Origin: Sphaerimonospora mesophila NBRC 14179 = JCM 3151
GTDB taxonomy: Bacteria > Actinomycetota > Actinomycetes > Streptosporangiales > Streptosporangiaceae
NCBI GenBank assembly: GCA_001552515.1
Contig: BCRI01000046.1
Location: forward strand, 1 to 51,201
Length of the DNA stretch: 51,201 nucleotides
Reading direction: 5' to 3'
Shown here: positions 14,888-22,477 of the stretch, piece by piece
How positions within the stretch are numbered: the first letter of the stretch is position 1
Layout: each line of letters begins with the position of its first letter
Notes under the pieces: generated by a model
The model's input: the letters and a program-made list of their open reading frames with translations, nothing else
What the model was told of the DNA's origin: nothing
The model's database searches: none
Position numbers and translations under genes: made by a program

Positions 14888-17290
14888 TTAGCGTTTTCTG
14901 GTGGGTGAGGGGCCGGTGTAGGTGAAGGCCCAGCGGTCGGGGCCGGTCTGGCGGCGTTTGTAGTGGCCGGGGTTCCGGTAGCGGTCGCGGTTGTGGTATT
15001 GGCACATTGGCCCGAGTTTGGCCAGGTCGGTGCGGCCGCCGTCGCTCCAGTTGTCGAGGTGGTCGACCTGACACATGCTCACCGGGAGGGGGCAGCCGTC
15101 GACCATGCAGGTGTCGTAGCGGGCGGCGATGGCGCGGCGTTGGGCGGGGGTGGCCAGGCGGGCCTTGCGGCCCATGTCCAGGACCTCGCCCTCGGCGTTC
15201 ATCACCAGGCGGACCAGGGTGGAGGTGCAGGCCAGGCGGTGGATGTCGGTGATCGGCAGCAGGTGTCCGGTGGACAGCAGCAACCCGGGCAAGGTCCGCA
15301 ACGCGGTCTGCCACCGCCAGTCCCTGTCCCCGAGGCCCGTATCTCCGAAGTCCATGCGTCCGGTGGGGTCCATGCCCCCGAAGTCCATGCCCCCGAAGTC
15401 CATGCCCCCGAAGGCCAAGCGCTCATGGTCCCTGCCCTCACGGTTTCTGTCCGCACGGTCCCTGTCCTTGCGGTCTCTGCGTCCGTGGTCGGCGGGCCGA
15501 TCGGTGCGGCCGGGGCGATGGCTCTCAGCCGGATCGTCCTGACCGGGATTGCCGCTGAGATCACCTCTACTGGGGACGCCCCTACTGGGATCACCCTCGC
15601 TGGGACCGTCTCCAGAGGCGTTGCCGGGAGCGCCTGGATCTGCGTCGGTCTCCCGTGGCAAGCTCTGCCGGTCGTTCCGGGCAGCGTCACCAGGCCTGGT
15701 GTCACCGGGTGTGGTGTCGTCGAGCGTGGTCTCCCCGGGGGCGGGGACATCATCTGGGTCGGCGCCGTCCCCGTGGCCGGACTCGGGAGCGGGCTCGGGA
15801 GCGGGCTCGGGAACGGGGGCAGGACCGAGGTCCGCACTGGCGTCCCCTCGGGCTCCCAGACCAGCCCCCGTGCCGGAGCCACGCTCCGGGCCGTCATTCC
15901 GGGCCGCGCCAGCAGGCGCGGTGTCGTCCGGTGTGGTGTCGTCGGGAGCGGAGTCTCCCGGGGGAGCACTGTGGTGGGTGGCGTCGTCGGGGAGGGATTC
16001 GGCGTTGATCAACACCAGGAGTTCGGTGGTGATCTGCTGCTCCAGTAGCGCGATCAGCGCGTCGGCGTTGCGGACCCGCTGCGGCCGGTCATCACCGTGG
16101 GCCTTGGGTTTGGCATAGGCGTCCAGCACGGCCCGTAGCCGGGCGGCGGCCTCTCGCGGCAGGTGGAACTCTCCCTCCACCCCGCCGGTGTCGGTCTCTC
16201 GCAGCAGCAGAAACCGCGCGTCGTAATCGGCGTCGGCGTCGTTGAGCTCTCCGTCGGGGTCCAGCACCGCCCGCAGATACCGCCCCGCCTTGGCGATTTC
16301 CTCCGGTCCGGCGGAATCGGCCAGCTCCAGCAGAATCGTCTCGGCTTTGGCCGCGTCCTCGTCGCTCAACCCGGTGGTGGCCGCGCAGATCGCCGCCACC
16401 ACGGCCTCGGTCAGATTCCCGGCGGCGAACCGGGCTCCTACCTCGGGCAGGCGGGCCAGCTCTATGCCCAGGGCCACGGTGCGGTAGGCCGTCCGGCGGC
16501 TCATCCCGCACACCGACCGCAGCCACGTCCGAGTCGAGGCATGCCCGGCCTGGCGGGCGGTCCCGGCCGCGTGCACCCGCTGCGCCCGCCCCGCGATCGC
16601 CGCCTCCAGCCGATCCCGCGCGAACGCCAGTTCTTCCAGCTGGGCCAGACACACCTCCGGTGAGTCCGGAACCGCTGTCAACGCCAGCGCCAGCGCACTC
16701 TCGCGGACCTGGCTCACCAACGGCCACGACAACGACCCGTCCGCGGAACCCGCCGCACAACCACCACCCAGTCCGTCCCCCGAATCACCCGAAGCATCAC
16801 CTGAGGGATCACTTGAAGAACCCGCCGAGAAACCGTTCGACGAGCCGCCCGGAGCATCATCCGTAGAACCGACCGTCGAACCGCTTGAAGCATCATCCGA
16901 GGAGCCACCGGAAGGGGCATCCGCAGGCTCCGAGATATGCCGCCGGCGGGCGTCGTCACGATCGTCGATGCGCGCCTGGGGAACGTCGGCCGTAGAAGCT
17001 GTACCAGCGGAGGCGGCATCGACGGAGCGGGCATCCGCCACCCGGTCCGCAGACACACCATCCTGGAACGTACGATCGGGGGACCGAGTGGGAACAGTGG
17101 CAAGCCAATCGGGCCAACCAGACCACGACGCAGCACTTCCCCGACCACCGGAGGAACGGGCGGCCGCACGCGCCGACGCCTCGGCCCGAAACGCAGCCCA
17201 CCACCCAGGACCCAGCAGCGACCGATCCCGGGGACGCGGCGAATCCGGATCGAACAATCCAAACGGCTTGGTCAGCTCTGCCGGCTCCAC
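14888..17290 (-). CDS. DUF222 / HNH endonuclease protein (13E12 repeat family)
   Basis: 800 residues from GTG 17290 (AAGGGGG seven bases upstream). A Ser/Gly/Asp-rich N-terminus (1-190) precedes a DUF222 domain (~200-440; LEELAFARDRLEAAI, WLRSVCGMSRRTAYR), then ~250 residues of Asp/Pro/Thr/Gly low complexity, then a C-terminal HNH domain (~725-775) with two Cys pairs, the central VDHLDNWSDGG and a final CQYHN. Such 13E12-type proteins are multicopy in many actinobacteria and often sit at mobile or phage-related sites; their activity is largely undefined. The linker contains three exact 15-bp repeats (GGMDF). The gene lies within the family P cluster, flanked by an intact copy and two fragments. 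Confidence 0.85.
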   Translation of the reverse strand: MEPAELTKPFGLFDPDSPRPRDRSLLGPGWWAAFRAEASARAAARSSGGRGSAASWSGWPDWLATVPTRSPDRTFQDGVSADRVADARSVDAASAGTASTADVPQARIDDRDDARRRHISEPADAPSGGSSDDASSGSTVGSTDDAPGGSSNGFSAGSSSDPSGDASGDSGDGLGGGCAAGSADGSLSWPLVSQVRESALALALTAVPDSPEVCLAQLEELAFARDRLEAAIAGRAQRVHAAGTARQAGHASTRTWLRSVCGMSRRTAYRTVALGIELARLPEVGARFAAGNLTEAVVAAICAATTGLSDEDAAKAETILLELADSAGPEEIAKAGRYLRAVLDPDGELNDADADYDARFLLLRETDTGGVEGEFHLPREAAARLRAVLDAYAKPKAHGDDRPQRVRNADALIALLEQQITTELLVLINAESLPDDATHHSAPPGDSAPDDTTPDDTAPAGAARNDGPERGSGTGAGLGARGDASADLGPAPVPEPAPEPAPESGHGDGADPDDVPAPGETTLDDTTPGDTRPGDAARNDRQSLPRETDADPGAPGNASGDGPSEGDPSRGVPSRGDLSGNPGQDDPAESHRPGRTDRPADHGRRDRKDRDRADRNREGRDHERLAFGGMDFGGMDFGGMDPTGRMDFGDTGLGDRDWRWQTALRTLPGLLLSTGHLLPITDIHRLACTSTLVRLVMNAEGEVLDMGRKARLATPAQRRAIAARYDTCMVDGCPLPVSMCQVDHLDNWSDGGRTDLAKLGPMCQYHNRDRYRNPGHYKRRQTGPDRWAFTYTGPSPTRKR
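15369..15413. repeat. Three exact 15-bp tandem repeats within the DUF222/HNH gene
   Basis: Three back-to-back units of TCCATGCCCCCGAAG encode repeated GGMDF on the minus strand, in the disordered linker before the HNH domain. The exact identity of the copies suggests recent expansion. Confidence 0.85.
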
Positions 17291-17566
17291 GCATCCCCCT
17301 TCCCGCTTCTCGGCTTCCCTCGAGAGCGCTTCGTATCGAAAATCTGTACTAATAGTCTCACGGCTAGCCAGAGAATAGCAATAGTTTCCGGTGACTAATT
17401 GAAAGTAATTATGAGAGATAAATGCCGATCACAACGAATGCGCGTAATGTCGGAAATGGTGGATCCGGAAGATGGAACGTCGGATCAGGAGAGATATTTA
17501 CTACGCGCCGCAGGGTGCGACACGGGGAGACGCGAGGCTGTGGATATCTTGGGTCAAGATCGGACC
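17291..17566. other. A/T-richer non-coding stretch upstream of the DUF222/HNH gene
   Basis: The first ~170 bases are clearly less GC-rich than the neighbourhood and must hold the promoter of the minus-strand DUF222/HNH gene. No convincing gene is seen. The rest leads without obvious structure into a family P fragment. The base composition suggests acquired or decaying DNA. Confidence 0.4.
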
Positions 17567-17662
17567 GGCCCGTGGCCCCAGACCGGGCGACTTTCGGTTT
17601 TCTTGTCCGGGGAGGAAGGGGCGGAGGCCTTTGAAACCTGCGATGGGGAGGCCACGGCTGGC
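17567..17662 (+). pseudogene. Family P fragment: start of exterior unit 1 only
   Basis: Thirty-two codons match the region after the membrane helix of family P: GPWPQTGRLSVFL, an ETC motif, then EATAG (compare GPWPQTGRLSVYLC...ETC in the protein at 6262-7182). The first Cys is replaced by Ser. Neither the membrane part nor the rest of the exterior is recognisable on either side, so this is a relic. Confidence 0.65.
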
Positions 17663-17840
17663 CGAAGTGGGCAGGATTTCAGCAGAGTTAGGCAAGAGCA
17701 CCCGTTGGGAGCTCGGGCGGCCGCAGGGCAGCGAACAGCTCAGGCTGCGCCGCTTGCTCCTGGCCGGTACGACTAATAAAGCTTCGCATGGTCACCCGAC
17801 CACCCAAAGGAACCGACAGCAAGAGCTGAGAGGGCATCAG

Positions 17841-17846
17841 TAAAGT
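17841..17846 (+). promoter_or_regulatory. -10 box TAAAGT before the broken family P copy
   Basis: Same hexamer and same six-base spacing to ATG (17853) as at 13918-13923. The promoter has survived although the gene is damaged. Confidence 0.5.
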
Positions 17847-17852
17847 AGCTTC

Positions 17853-18065
17853 ATGCAGCCGGAGGCTTCGCGGAGTGCGGAACTGTCGTTCGGCGCCGAT
17901 CCGGAGAGCGGACCGCGACTGAGTGAGCGGGTCGCTGCCTGGGCCGCCCGCTGGGCGCGGGCGCACCGGAGGCTCCTGGTCGCGGCGGGGTTGAGCGAAG
18001 CGGCATTCGACGGGATGCCGGGCGTGATCGGCGTCGGCAGGGTCTCGCAAACATGGACGCGGTGA
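17853..18065 (+). pseudogene. Family P internal-deletion derivative (N-terminus joined to C-terminus)
   Basis: Seventy residues. The first ~50 equal the family N-terminus (AELSFGADPESGPR, RAHRRLL, the beginning of the membrane helix). The frame then passes directly into FDGMPGVIGVGRV, which matches the last LPGV turn of exterior unit 2 (compare FEGMPGVNDV). About 240 codons are thus missing in frame, including most of the helix and both exterior domains. The promoter and start are intact, so a short soluble product could still be made. Confidence 0.72.
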
Positions 18066-18207
18066 GGTGAGGGGTGGCGGGTCCGAGCAACCAACCCGAC
18101 ACTGGTTCCAGCAGTTGCGTTACAGGAAGCTGAAGTGAGGCTCAGGAGTAACGAAGCCGCTGCGAAGTGAGGCCGCGGTTTGACGGGGAAGAGTACATTA
18201 ACCGGAC

Positions 18208-19140
18208 GTGAGCCCGCCCAAGACCTCTGGAAGCGCCGTGTCTGACGTCGAGAATCCGTACGTGACGATCGTCCTGCCGTGCTACAACGAGCAGGACCAC
18301 GTGATCGACGAGGTCGAGCGCATCTGCGCGGCGATGGACGACAGCGGTTACACCTACGAACTGCTGGCCGTGGACGACTGCTCCACGGACGAGACCCTGG
18401 CGCGGCTCCGCGAGGCTGCGCCGCGGTTCCCGCACATGCGGGTCAAGGCGTTCCACCGCAACGGCGGATCCGGCACGGTGCGCAGGATCGGCACCCAGGA
18501 GGCCCGCGGCGAGATCGTCGTGTGGACCGACGCCGACATGACGTATCCGAACGAGCGCATCCCCGAGCTGGTCCAGCTCCTGGAGAAGGACTCGACGATC
18601 GACCAGGTCGTCGGGGCGCGCACCAGCGAGGAGGGGTCGCACAAGGTCCTGCGGGTGCCGGCCAAGTGGTTCATCCGCAAGGTCGCCGAGCATCTGGCCG
18701 GACAGAAGATCCCCGACCTCAACTCGGGCCTGCGGGCCTTCCGCAAGTCGGTGGCGAAGCCGTACCTGCGGCTGCTGCCTCCGGGCTTCTCCTGTGTGAC
18801 GACGATTACGCTGGCGTTCCTGTCGAACCAGCACGACGTCTACTACCTGCCGATCGAGTACGCCAAGCGGGCCGGGAAGTCGAAGTTCAGCTTCGTCTCC
18901 GACGCCTACCGCTACATCCTGCAGGTGCTGCGGATGATCATGTACTTCAACCCGCTCAAGGTGCTCATGCCGCCCGCCATCTGGCTGGTCGTCATCGCCG
19001 TGGTGAAGGGGCTGACCTGGGACATGATCAAGGACCCGTTCTCCCTGGCGCAGAACACGGTGACGATGTTCGTCAGCGGACTGATCATCGGCTCGATGGC
19101 GCTGCTGGCCGACCTGATCGTCCGGTCCAGAGACCATTAG
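18208..19140 (+). CDS. GT2 family glycosyltransferase, polyprenyl-phosphate sugar synthase type
   Basis: 310 residues from GTG 18208; an in-frame GTG ten codons later, with GGAAG upstream, is a good alternative. The GT-A domain (~15-230) shows TIVLPCYNEQ, the VDDCSTDET nucleotide-binding segment and the metal-binding DADMTYP. Two C-terminal membrane helices (~252-300) place it with ArnC/DPM1-like enzymes that load a sugar onto a polyprenyl phosphate at the cytoplasmic face. This would supply donors for GT-C enzymes such as those encoded at 7-11 kb (inference). It is the first gene of a glycan cluster that continues 11 bases downstream. Confidence 0.88.
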   Translation: MSPPKTSGSAVSDVENPYVTIVLPCYNEQDHVIDEVERICAAMDDSGYTYELLAVDDCSTDETLARLREAAPRFPHMRVKAFHRNGGSGTVRRIGTQEARGEIVVWTDADMTYPNERIPELVQLLEKDSTIDQVVGARTSEEGSHKVLRVPAKWFIRKVAEHLAGQKIPDLNSGLRAFRKSVAKPYLRLLPPGFSCVTTITLAFLSNQHDVYYLPIEYAKRAGKSKFSFVSDAYRYILQVLRMIMYFNPLKVLMPPAIWLVVIAVVKGLTWDMIKDPFSLAQNTVTMFVSGLIIGSMALLADLIVRSRDH

Positions 19141-19151
19141 GCGGGCCGCGC

Positions 19152-20222
19152 GTGAAGATCTCGATCGTCGGCCCCACCCATCCCTACAAGGGCGGCGGGG
19201 CGCAGCACACGACCGAGCTCGCCCACCGGCTGAGCGCCCGGGGCCACGACGTGGTGATCGAGTCGTGGCGTGCGCAGTATCCGGCGTTCCTCTATCCCGG
19301 GCAGCAGACGATCGACAGCCCGGAGGGCGAGCCGTACCCGCATACCCGCCGCGACCTCGACTGGCGGCGGCCGGACGGCTGGGTCCGCTGCGGCAGGCGG
19401 CTGCGCGCTGCCGACCTCGTCGTCCCCGCCGTGCTCAGCCCCGTGCAGGTGCCCGCCTACCTGGGCATTCTGTACGGCCTGCGCGGACGCGCCCCGGTCA
19501 TCGCGCTGTGTCACAACGTGCTGCCGCACGAGCGCAAGCCGTACGACGTGCCGTTGATGAGGGCCCTGCTGCGGCGGGCCGGCGGGGTGCTCGTGCACTC
19601 GGAGCAGCAGGCGGGCGTCGCCCGCGAGCTCACCGGCACGCCGGTGCGGGTGGCCGCGCTGCCGCCGCACCTGCCCGCACGTAGCCCGGCCGCAGCCGGC
19701 GGACGTGAGCCGTACGGCAGGCTGCTGTTCTTCGGCATCGTCCGCCCCTACAAGGGCCTCGACCTGCTGCTGCGGGCACTGGCCCAGCTGCCGGACGTGG
19801 GCCTGACCGTGGCCGGGGAGTTCTGGGGCGGGCTGGAGGAGACCCGGGCGCTCGTCGCCGAGCTGGGCCTGACGGAACGGGTCGAGCTGCGGCCGGGGTA
19901 CGTCGCGGCCGAGGACGTGCCCGGCCTGTTCGCCGGGGTCGACGCCCTCGTGCTGCCGTACCGCTCGGCGACCGCGAGCCAGAACGTGTGGCTCGGCCAC
20001 GAGCACGGCGTGCCGGTGATCGCGACCCGGGTCGGCGCGCTGGCCGACAACGTGTCAGACGGCGTCGACGGCCTGCTGGTGGAGCCCGACTCGGTGGGCG
20101 CGCTGGCCGAGGCGCTCAAGCGGTTCTACGAGCCCGGCATGCCGGAACGGCTGCGCGCCGGCGTCCGGCCGGTCGACCCCGAGCCCTACTGGAGCGCCTA
20201 TTTGGACACGCTTCTCGCGTGA
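19152..20222 (+). CDS. GT4 family glycosyltransferase
   Basis: 356 residues from GTG 19152, 11 bases after the GT2 gene. The N-terminal Rossmann domain starts with KISIVGPTHPYKGGGAQHTT, and the C-terminal domain has FFGIVRPYKGLDLLLRAL and a donor-binding E-H-G-V-P-V segment. The enzyme probably adds a nucleotide-sugar-derived residue to a lipid-linked or surface glycan at the inner membrane face; donor and acceptor cannot be read from sequence. The stop overlaps the next GTG (GTGA), the first of three such couplings. Confidence 0.88.
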   Translation: MKISIVGPTHPYKGGGAQHTTELAHRLSARGHDVVIESWRAQYPAFLYPGQQTIDSPEGEPYPHTRRDLDWRRPDGWVRCGRRLRAADLVVPAVLSPVQVPAYLGILYGLRGRAPVIALCHNVLPHERKPYDVPLMRALLRRAGGVLVHSEQQAGVARELTGTPVRVAALPPHLPARSPAAAGGREPYGRLLFFGIVRPYKGLDLLLRALAQLPDVGLTVAGEFWGGLEETRALVAELGLTERVELRPGYVAAEDVPGLFAGVDALVLPYRSATASQNVWLGHEHGVPVIATRVGALADNVSDGVDGLLVEPDSVGALAEALKRFYEPGMPERLRAGVRPVDPEPYWSAYLDTLLA

Positions 20223-20329
20223 TCTCACCGGCCCGGCGGATCGCGCGCCGGGCGGGCCGGGCGAAGGTACTGTTGGGCACCGTGGAACGGAACCCTGATC
20301 GCGGGCGTCGTGGCGGTGATCGGTCGTGA
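20219..20329 (+). CDS. 36-residue basic ORF bridging GT4 and methyltransferase genes
   Basis: GTG 20219 overlaps the GT4 stop (GTGA) and the frame ends in a TGA overlapping the methyltransferase GTG 20326 (again GTGA). The product is very basic (a run of Arg-Arg and Gly-Arg) without a known domain. The double overlap suggests that ribosomes pass through it to reach the methyltransferase gene; it could be a pure coupling device or a small RNA- or membrane-binding peptide. Confidence 0.4.
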   Translation: MISPARRIARRAGRAKVLLGTVERNPDRGRRGGDRS

Positions 20330-21177
20330 GCGCACAGCGGGCGGCCCAGCTCGAATACTCCGAGTTCCAGGCCGCGATGCTCGACGAGGACAAGCGCCGC
20401 AGGAAGGCCGCGAAGATCATCGCCGTGCTCGCGCACTTCCTGGGCAGGGAGAACGCCGATCCCGGTGAGATCCTCGCCGGGCTCACCGTCGGTGACGTGG
20501 GCTGCTCGGCCGGGTTCATCGCCGACGAGCTCGCCCGCGCCGGCGCGGCCCGCACCCTCGGTGTGGACATCGACGTGCCCGGGCTGCGGAAGGCGGCCGA
20601 CCGGTTCGGCGCGCGGGTCGGGTTCGTCTGCGCCGACGGCGGCACGCTGCCGTTCCCGGACGGGTCGCTCGACGTGCTCGTCTTCAACCACATCTACGAG
20701 CACGTGGTCGACCCGGACGCGGTGATCGGGGACATGCACCGGGTGCTCGCCGACGACGGGGTCCTCTATCTCGGGCTCGGCAACCGGCTCGGCGTCATGG
20801 AGCCGCACTACAAGCTGCCCTTCCTGTCCTATCTGCCGCCCGCTGCCGCCGACCGGTACGTCAGGGCGTTCGGCCGGGCCGACCACTACTACGAGCGGTT
20901 CCGCACCCGTCGCGGTCTGCGGCGGATGCTGGAGGCCTTCCACGTGTGGGACTACACCTTCCCCGTGCTCGCCTCGCCGGAGCGGTTCGCCGGGGGCGAG
21001 CTGTTCCCCGGGCCGGTGGGCCGTGCCGTACGGGAGACCCTGGCGCGGACGCCGCGCGCCGCGCTGCACGCCCTCCTGCCCGTTGTGCCGACGTACCTCT
21101 GGGTCGCCACCAAGACGCCGCGGCGGCCGCTCGGCGCCGCGCTCCCACAGCCGCCCGAGCCGGTACGCACGCCGTGA
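20326..21177 (+). CDS. Class I SAM-dependent methyltransferase
   Basis: 283 residues. The SAM-binding motif I (VGDVGCSAGFI, ~residues 54-64), an acidic LGVDIDVPGL end of strand 2, and motif IV (DVLVFNHIYEHV) give a Methyltransf_11-type Rossmann fold. The C-terminal ~110 residues are unusual and hydrophobic (a PFLSYLPP segment and a final LLPVVPTYLWVATK), perhaps a membrane-associated acceptor site. Lying between glycosyltransferases and a flippase-like gene, it most likely methylates a lipid-linked sugar or polyprenyl glycan. Its stop overlaps the next gene (GTGA). Confidence 0.85.
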   Translation: MSAQRAAQLEYSEFQAAMLDEDKRRRKAAKIIAVLAHFLGRENADPGEILAGLTVGDVGCSAGFIADELARAGAARTLGVDIDVPGLRKAADRFGARVGFVCADGGTLPFPDGSLDVLVFNHIYEHVVDPDAVIGDMHRVLADDGVLYLGLGNRLGVMEPHYKLPFLSYLPPAAADRYVRAFGRADHYYERFRTRRGLRRMLEAFHVWDYTFPVLASPERFAGGELFPGPVGRAVRETLARTPRAALHALLPVVPTYLWVATKTPRRPLGAALPQPPEPVRTP

Positions 21178-22163
21178 CGCTCGGCGAACCGGGGGAGGGG
21201 CGTGGGCCCGCCACGGCGTCGAGCGGCCGGACGAGCGTACGCAGGGTGGTCCGCGTGCTGTTCCTGCTCGTCGCACTCGGGTTCGGCGCATGGGCGATCG
21301 CCGGGCGGTGGGCCGAGGTCTCCGACGGGTTCGCCCGGCTGTCGTGGCCGGGGCTCGCCGGGTCGCTCGCGGCCGTGCTCGGCGCGCTCGTCGCGGGGAT
21401 GATGATGTGGCGCGCGCTGCTGGCCGACCTCGGATCGCCGCTGGCGTTCCCGGACGCCGCCAAGATCTTTTTTGTCGGTCAACTCGGCAAGTACATCCCC
21501 GGGTCGCTGTGGCCCGTGCTCGCCCAGATGGAGATGGGGCGTGATCACGGTATTCCCAGATCGCGCAGCGCCGCCGCGTTCTTCCTGACCTATCCGGTCT
21601 ATCTGGCGAGCGGGCTGCTGGTGGCGGCCGTCACGTTGCCCGTGTTGGCCGGGGAGTCCGTGGCCCGGTTCGCCTGGCTTCTGCTGCTCATCCCGGTGCT
21701 GGTCGCCGCGCTGCATCCGGCGGTCGTCAACGGCGTGATCGGCTTCGGGCTGCGCAGGCTGCGGCGGCCGCCGCTCGAACGGCCGCTCACCCGTCGCGGG
21801 GTGCTCGTCTCCGCGGGCTGGGCGCTGGCCGGCTGGGCGGCGTACGGCGTGCACCTCGCCCTCATCGTGCGTGGCCTCGGGGGCACCGGGACGACGGCGG
21901 TGATCCTGAGCTTCGGGGCGTTCGCGCTGGCCTGGTGCCTGGGCTTCCTGGCGGTGATCGCGCCGGCCGGCGTGGGCGTCCGGGAGGTCGCCATGTTCGC
22001 CGCGCTGGCCCCCGTGCTCGATCAGGGCGCGGCCACCGCCGCCGTGCTCTGCTCCCGGCTGATCGTGTCGGTCGGCGACCTGGTCTGCGCGGCCCTGGCC
22101 GGCCTCGTCTCGCGGCGCGCCGTCTCTTCCTCCGGCGCTACCGAGAACGCCAAGCAGCACTGA
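21174..22163 (+). CDS. Lysylphosphatidylglycerol synthase-TM / UPF0104 family membrane protein
   Basis: 329 residues from GTG 21174, which overlaps the methyltransferase stop. About eight helices are seen. The family hallmarks are FFVGQLGKYIPGSLWPVLAQ (with G-x-x-x-P-G-S) and, near the C-terminus, FLAVIAPAGVGVREVAM. It corresponds to the membrane half of MprF without the tRNA-dependent transferase, a type commonly found in glycan and glycolipid clusters and proposed to move or tether lipid-linked intermediates. The exact role is unknown. It ends the GTGA-coupled series. Confidence 0.85.
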   Translation: MTLGEPGEGRGPATASSGRTSVRRVVRVLFLLVALGFGAWAIAGRWAEVSDGFARLSWPGLAGSLAAVLGALVAGMMMWRALLADLGSPLAFPDAAKIFFVGQLGKYIPGSLWPVLAQMEMGRDHGIPRSRSAAAFFLTYPVYLASGLLVAAVTLPVLAGESVARFAWLLLLIPVLVAALHPAVVNGVIGFGLRRLRRPPLERPLTRRGVLVSAGWALAGWAAYGVHLALIVRGLGGTGTTAVILSFGAFALAWCLGFLAVIAPAGVGVREVAMFAALAPVLDQGAATAAVLCSRLIVSVGDLVCAALAGLVSRRAVSSSGATENAKQH

Positions 22164-22477
22164 TATTCCGTACAAATCGCGCGTTCGCCTGGCATTTCCG
22201 CGTAATAGGGATGGGTTCCGAAATTCTCGGCCGGTCCCGCAGGTGATTCCCGCCACGGTTCGGGGGACTTCCGGGAAGAGAGTGAAGGTGAAGGGTGACC
22301 GCGGGAGGACTCTCCGTGATCGCCCGGTGAGCTGAAGGATGAGCTGAAGGATCACCGGGGGCTCATGGGGGAGTAGTCGGCACGGCCCCGGCCGCCCTCG
22401 CCGGATGACCGCCGGACCAATGAGTCCGGGCGGGGGCCCGCTCCCGCCGCCGGGGCTCGCCGAGGGGAGCGATCTGG
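22164..22477. other. 314-bp intergenic region between glycan genes
   Basis: No gene is recognisable. It contains one hairpin with an internal 12-bp duplication (22323-22359) and, just before the next gene, the GAGGGGAG ribosome binding site. A promoter for the second half of the glycan cluster is expected here, but none stands out. Confidence 0.5.
22323..22359. terminator. Hairpin with 8-bp stem enclosing a 12-bp tandem duplication
   Basis: CCCGGTGA (22323-22330) pairs with TCACCGGG (22352-22359). Almost the whole loop consists of two exact copies of GAGCTGAAGGAT (22329-22340, 22341-22352), which overlap the ends of the stem arms. It lies 160 bases after the flippase-like gene, so a terminator is one reading; an operator with duplicated sites is another. 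Confidence 0.4.

Noticed and set aside
17472-17843. 123-residue frame in the region between the HNH gene and the glycan cluster
   Set aside because: It overlaps a family P fragment in another frame; a Leu/Arg-rich segment (RISAELGKSTRWELGRP) looks gene-like but matches nothing I recognise.
18180-18199. Promoter TTGACG/TACATT before the GT2 gene
   Set aside because: Both hexamers look good, but only eight bases separate them, too few for a sigma-70 promoter.
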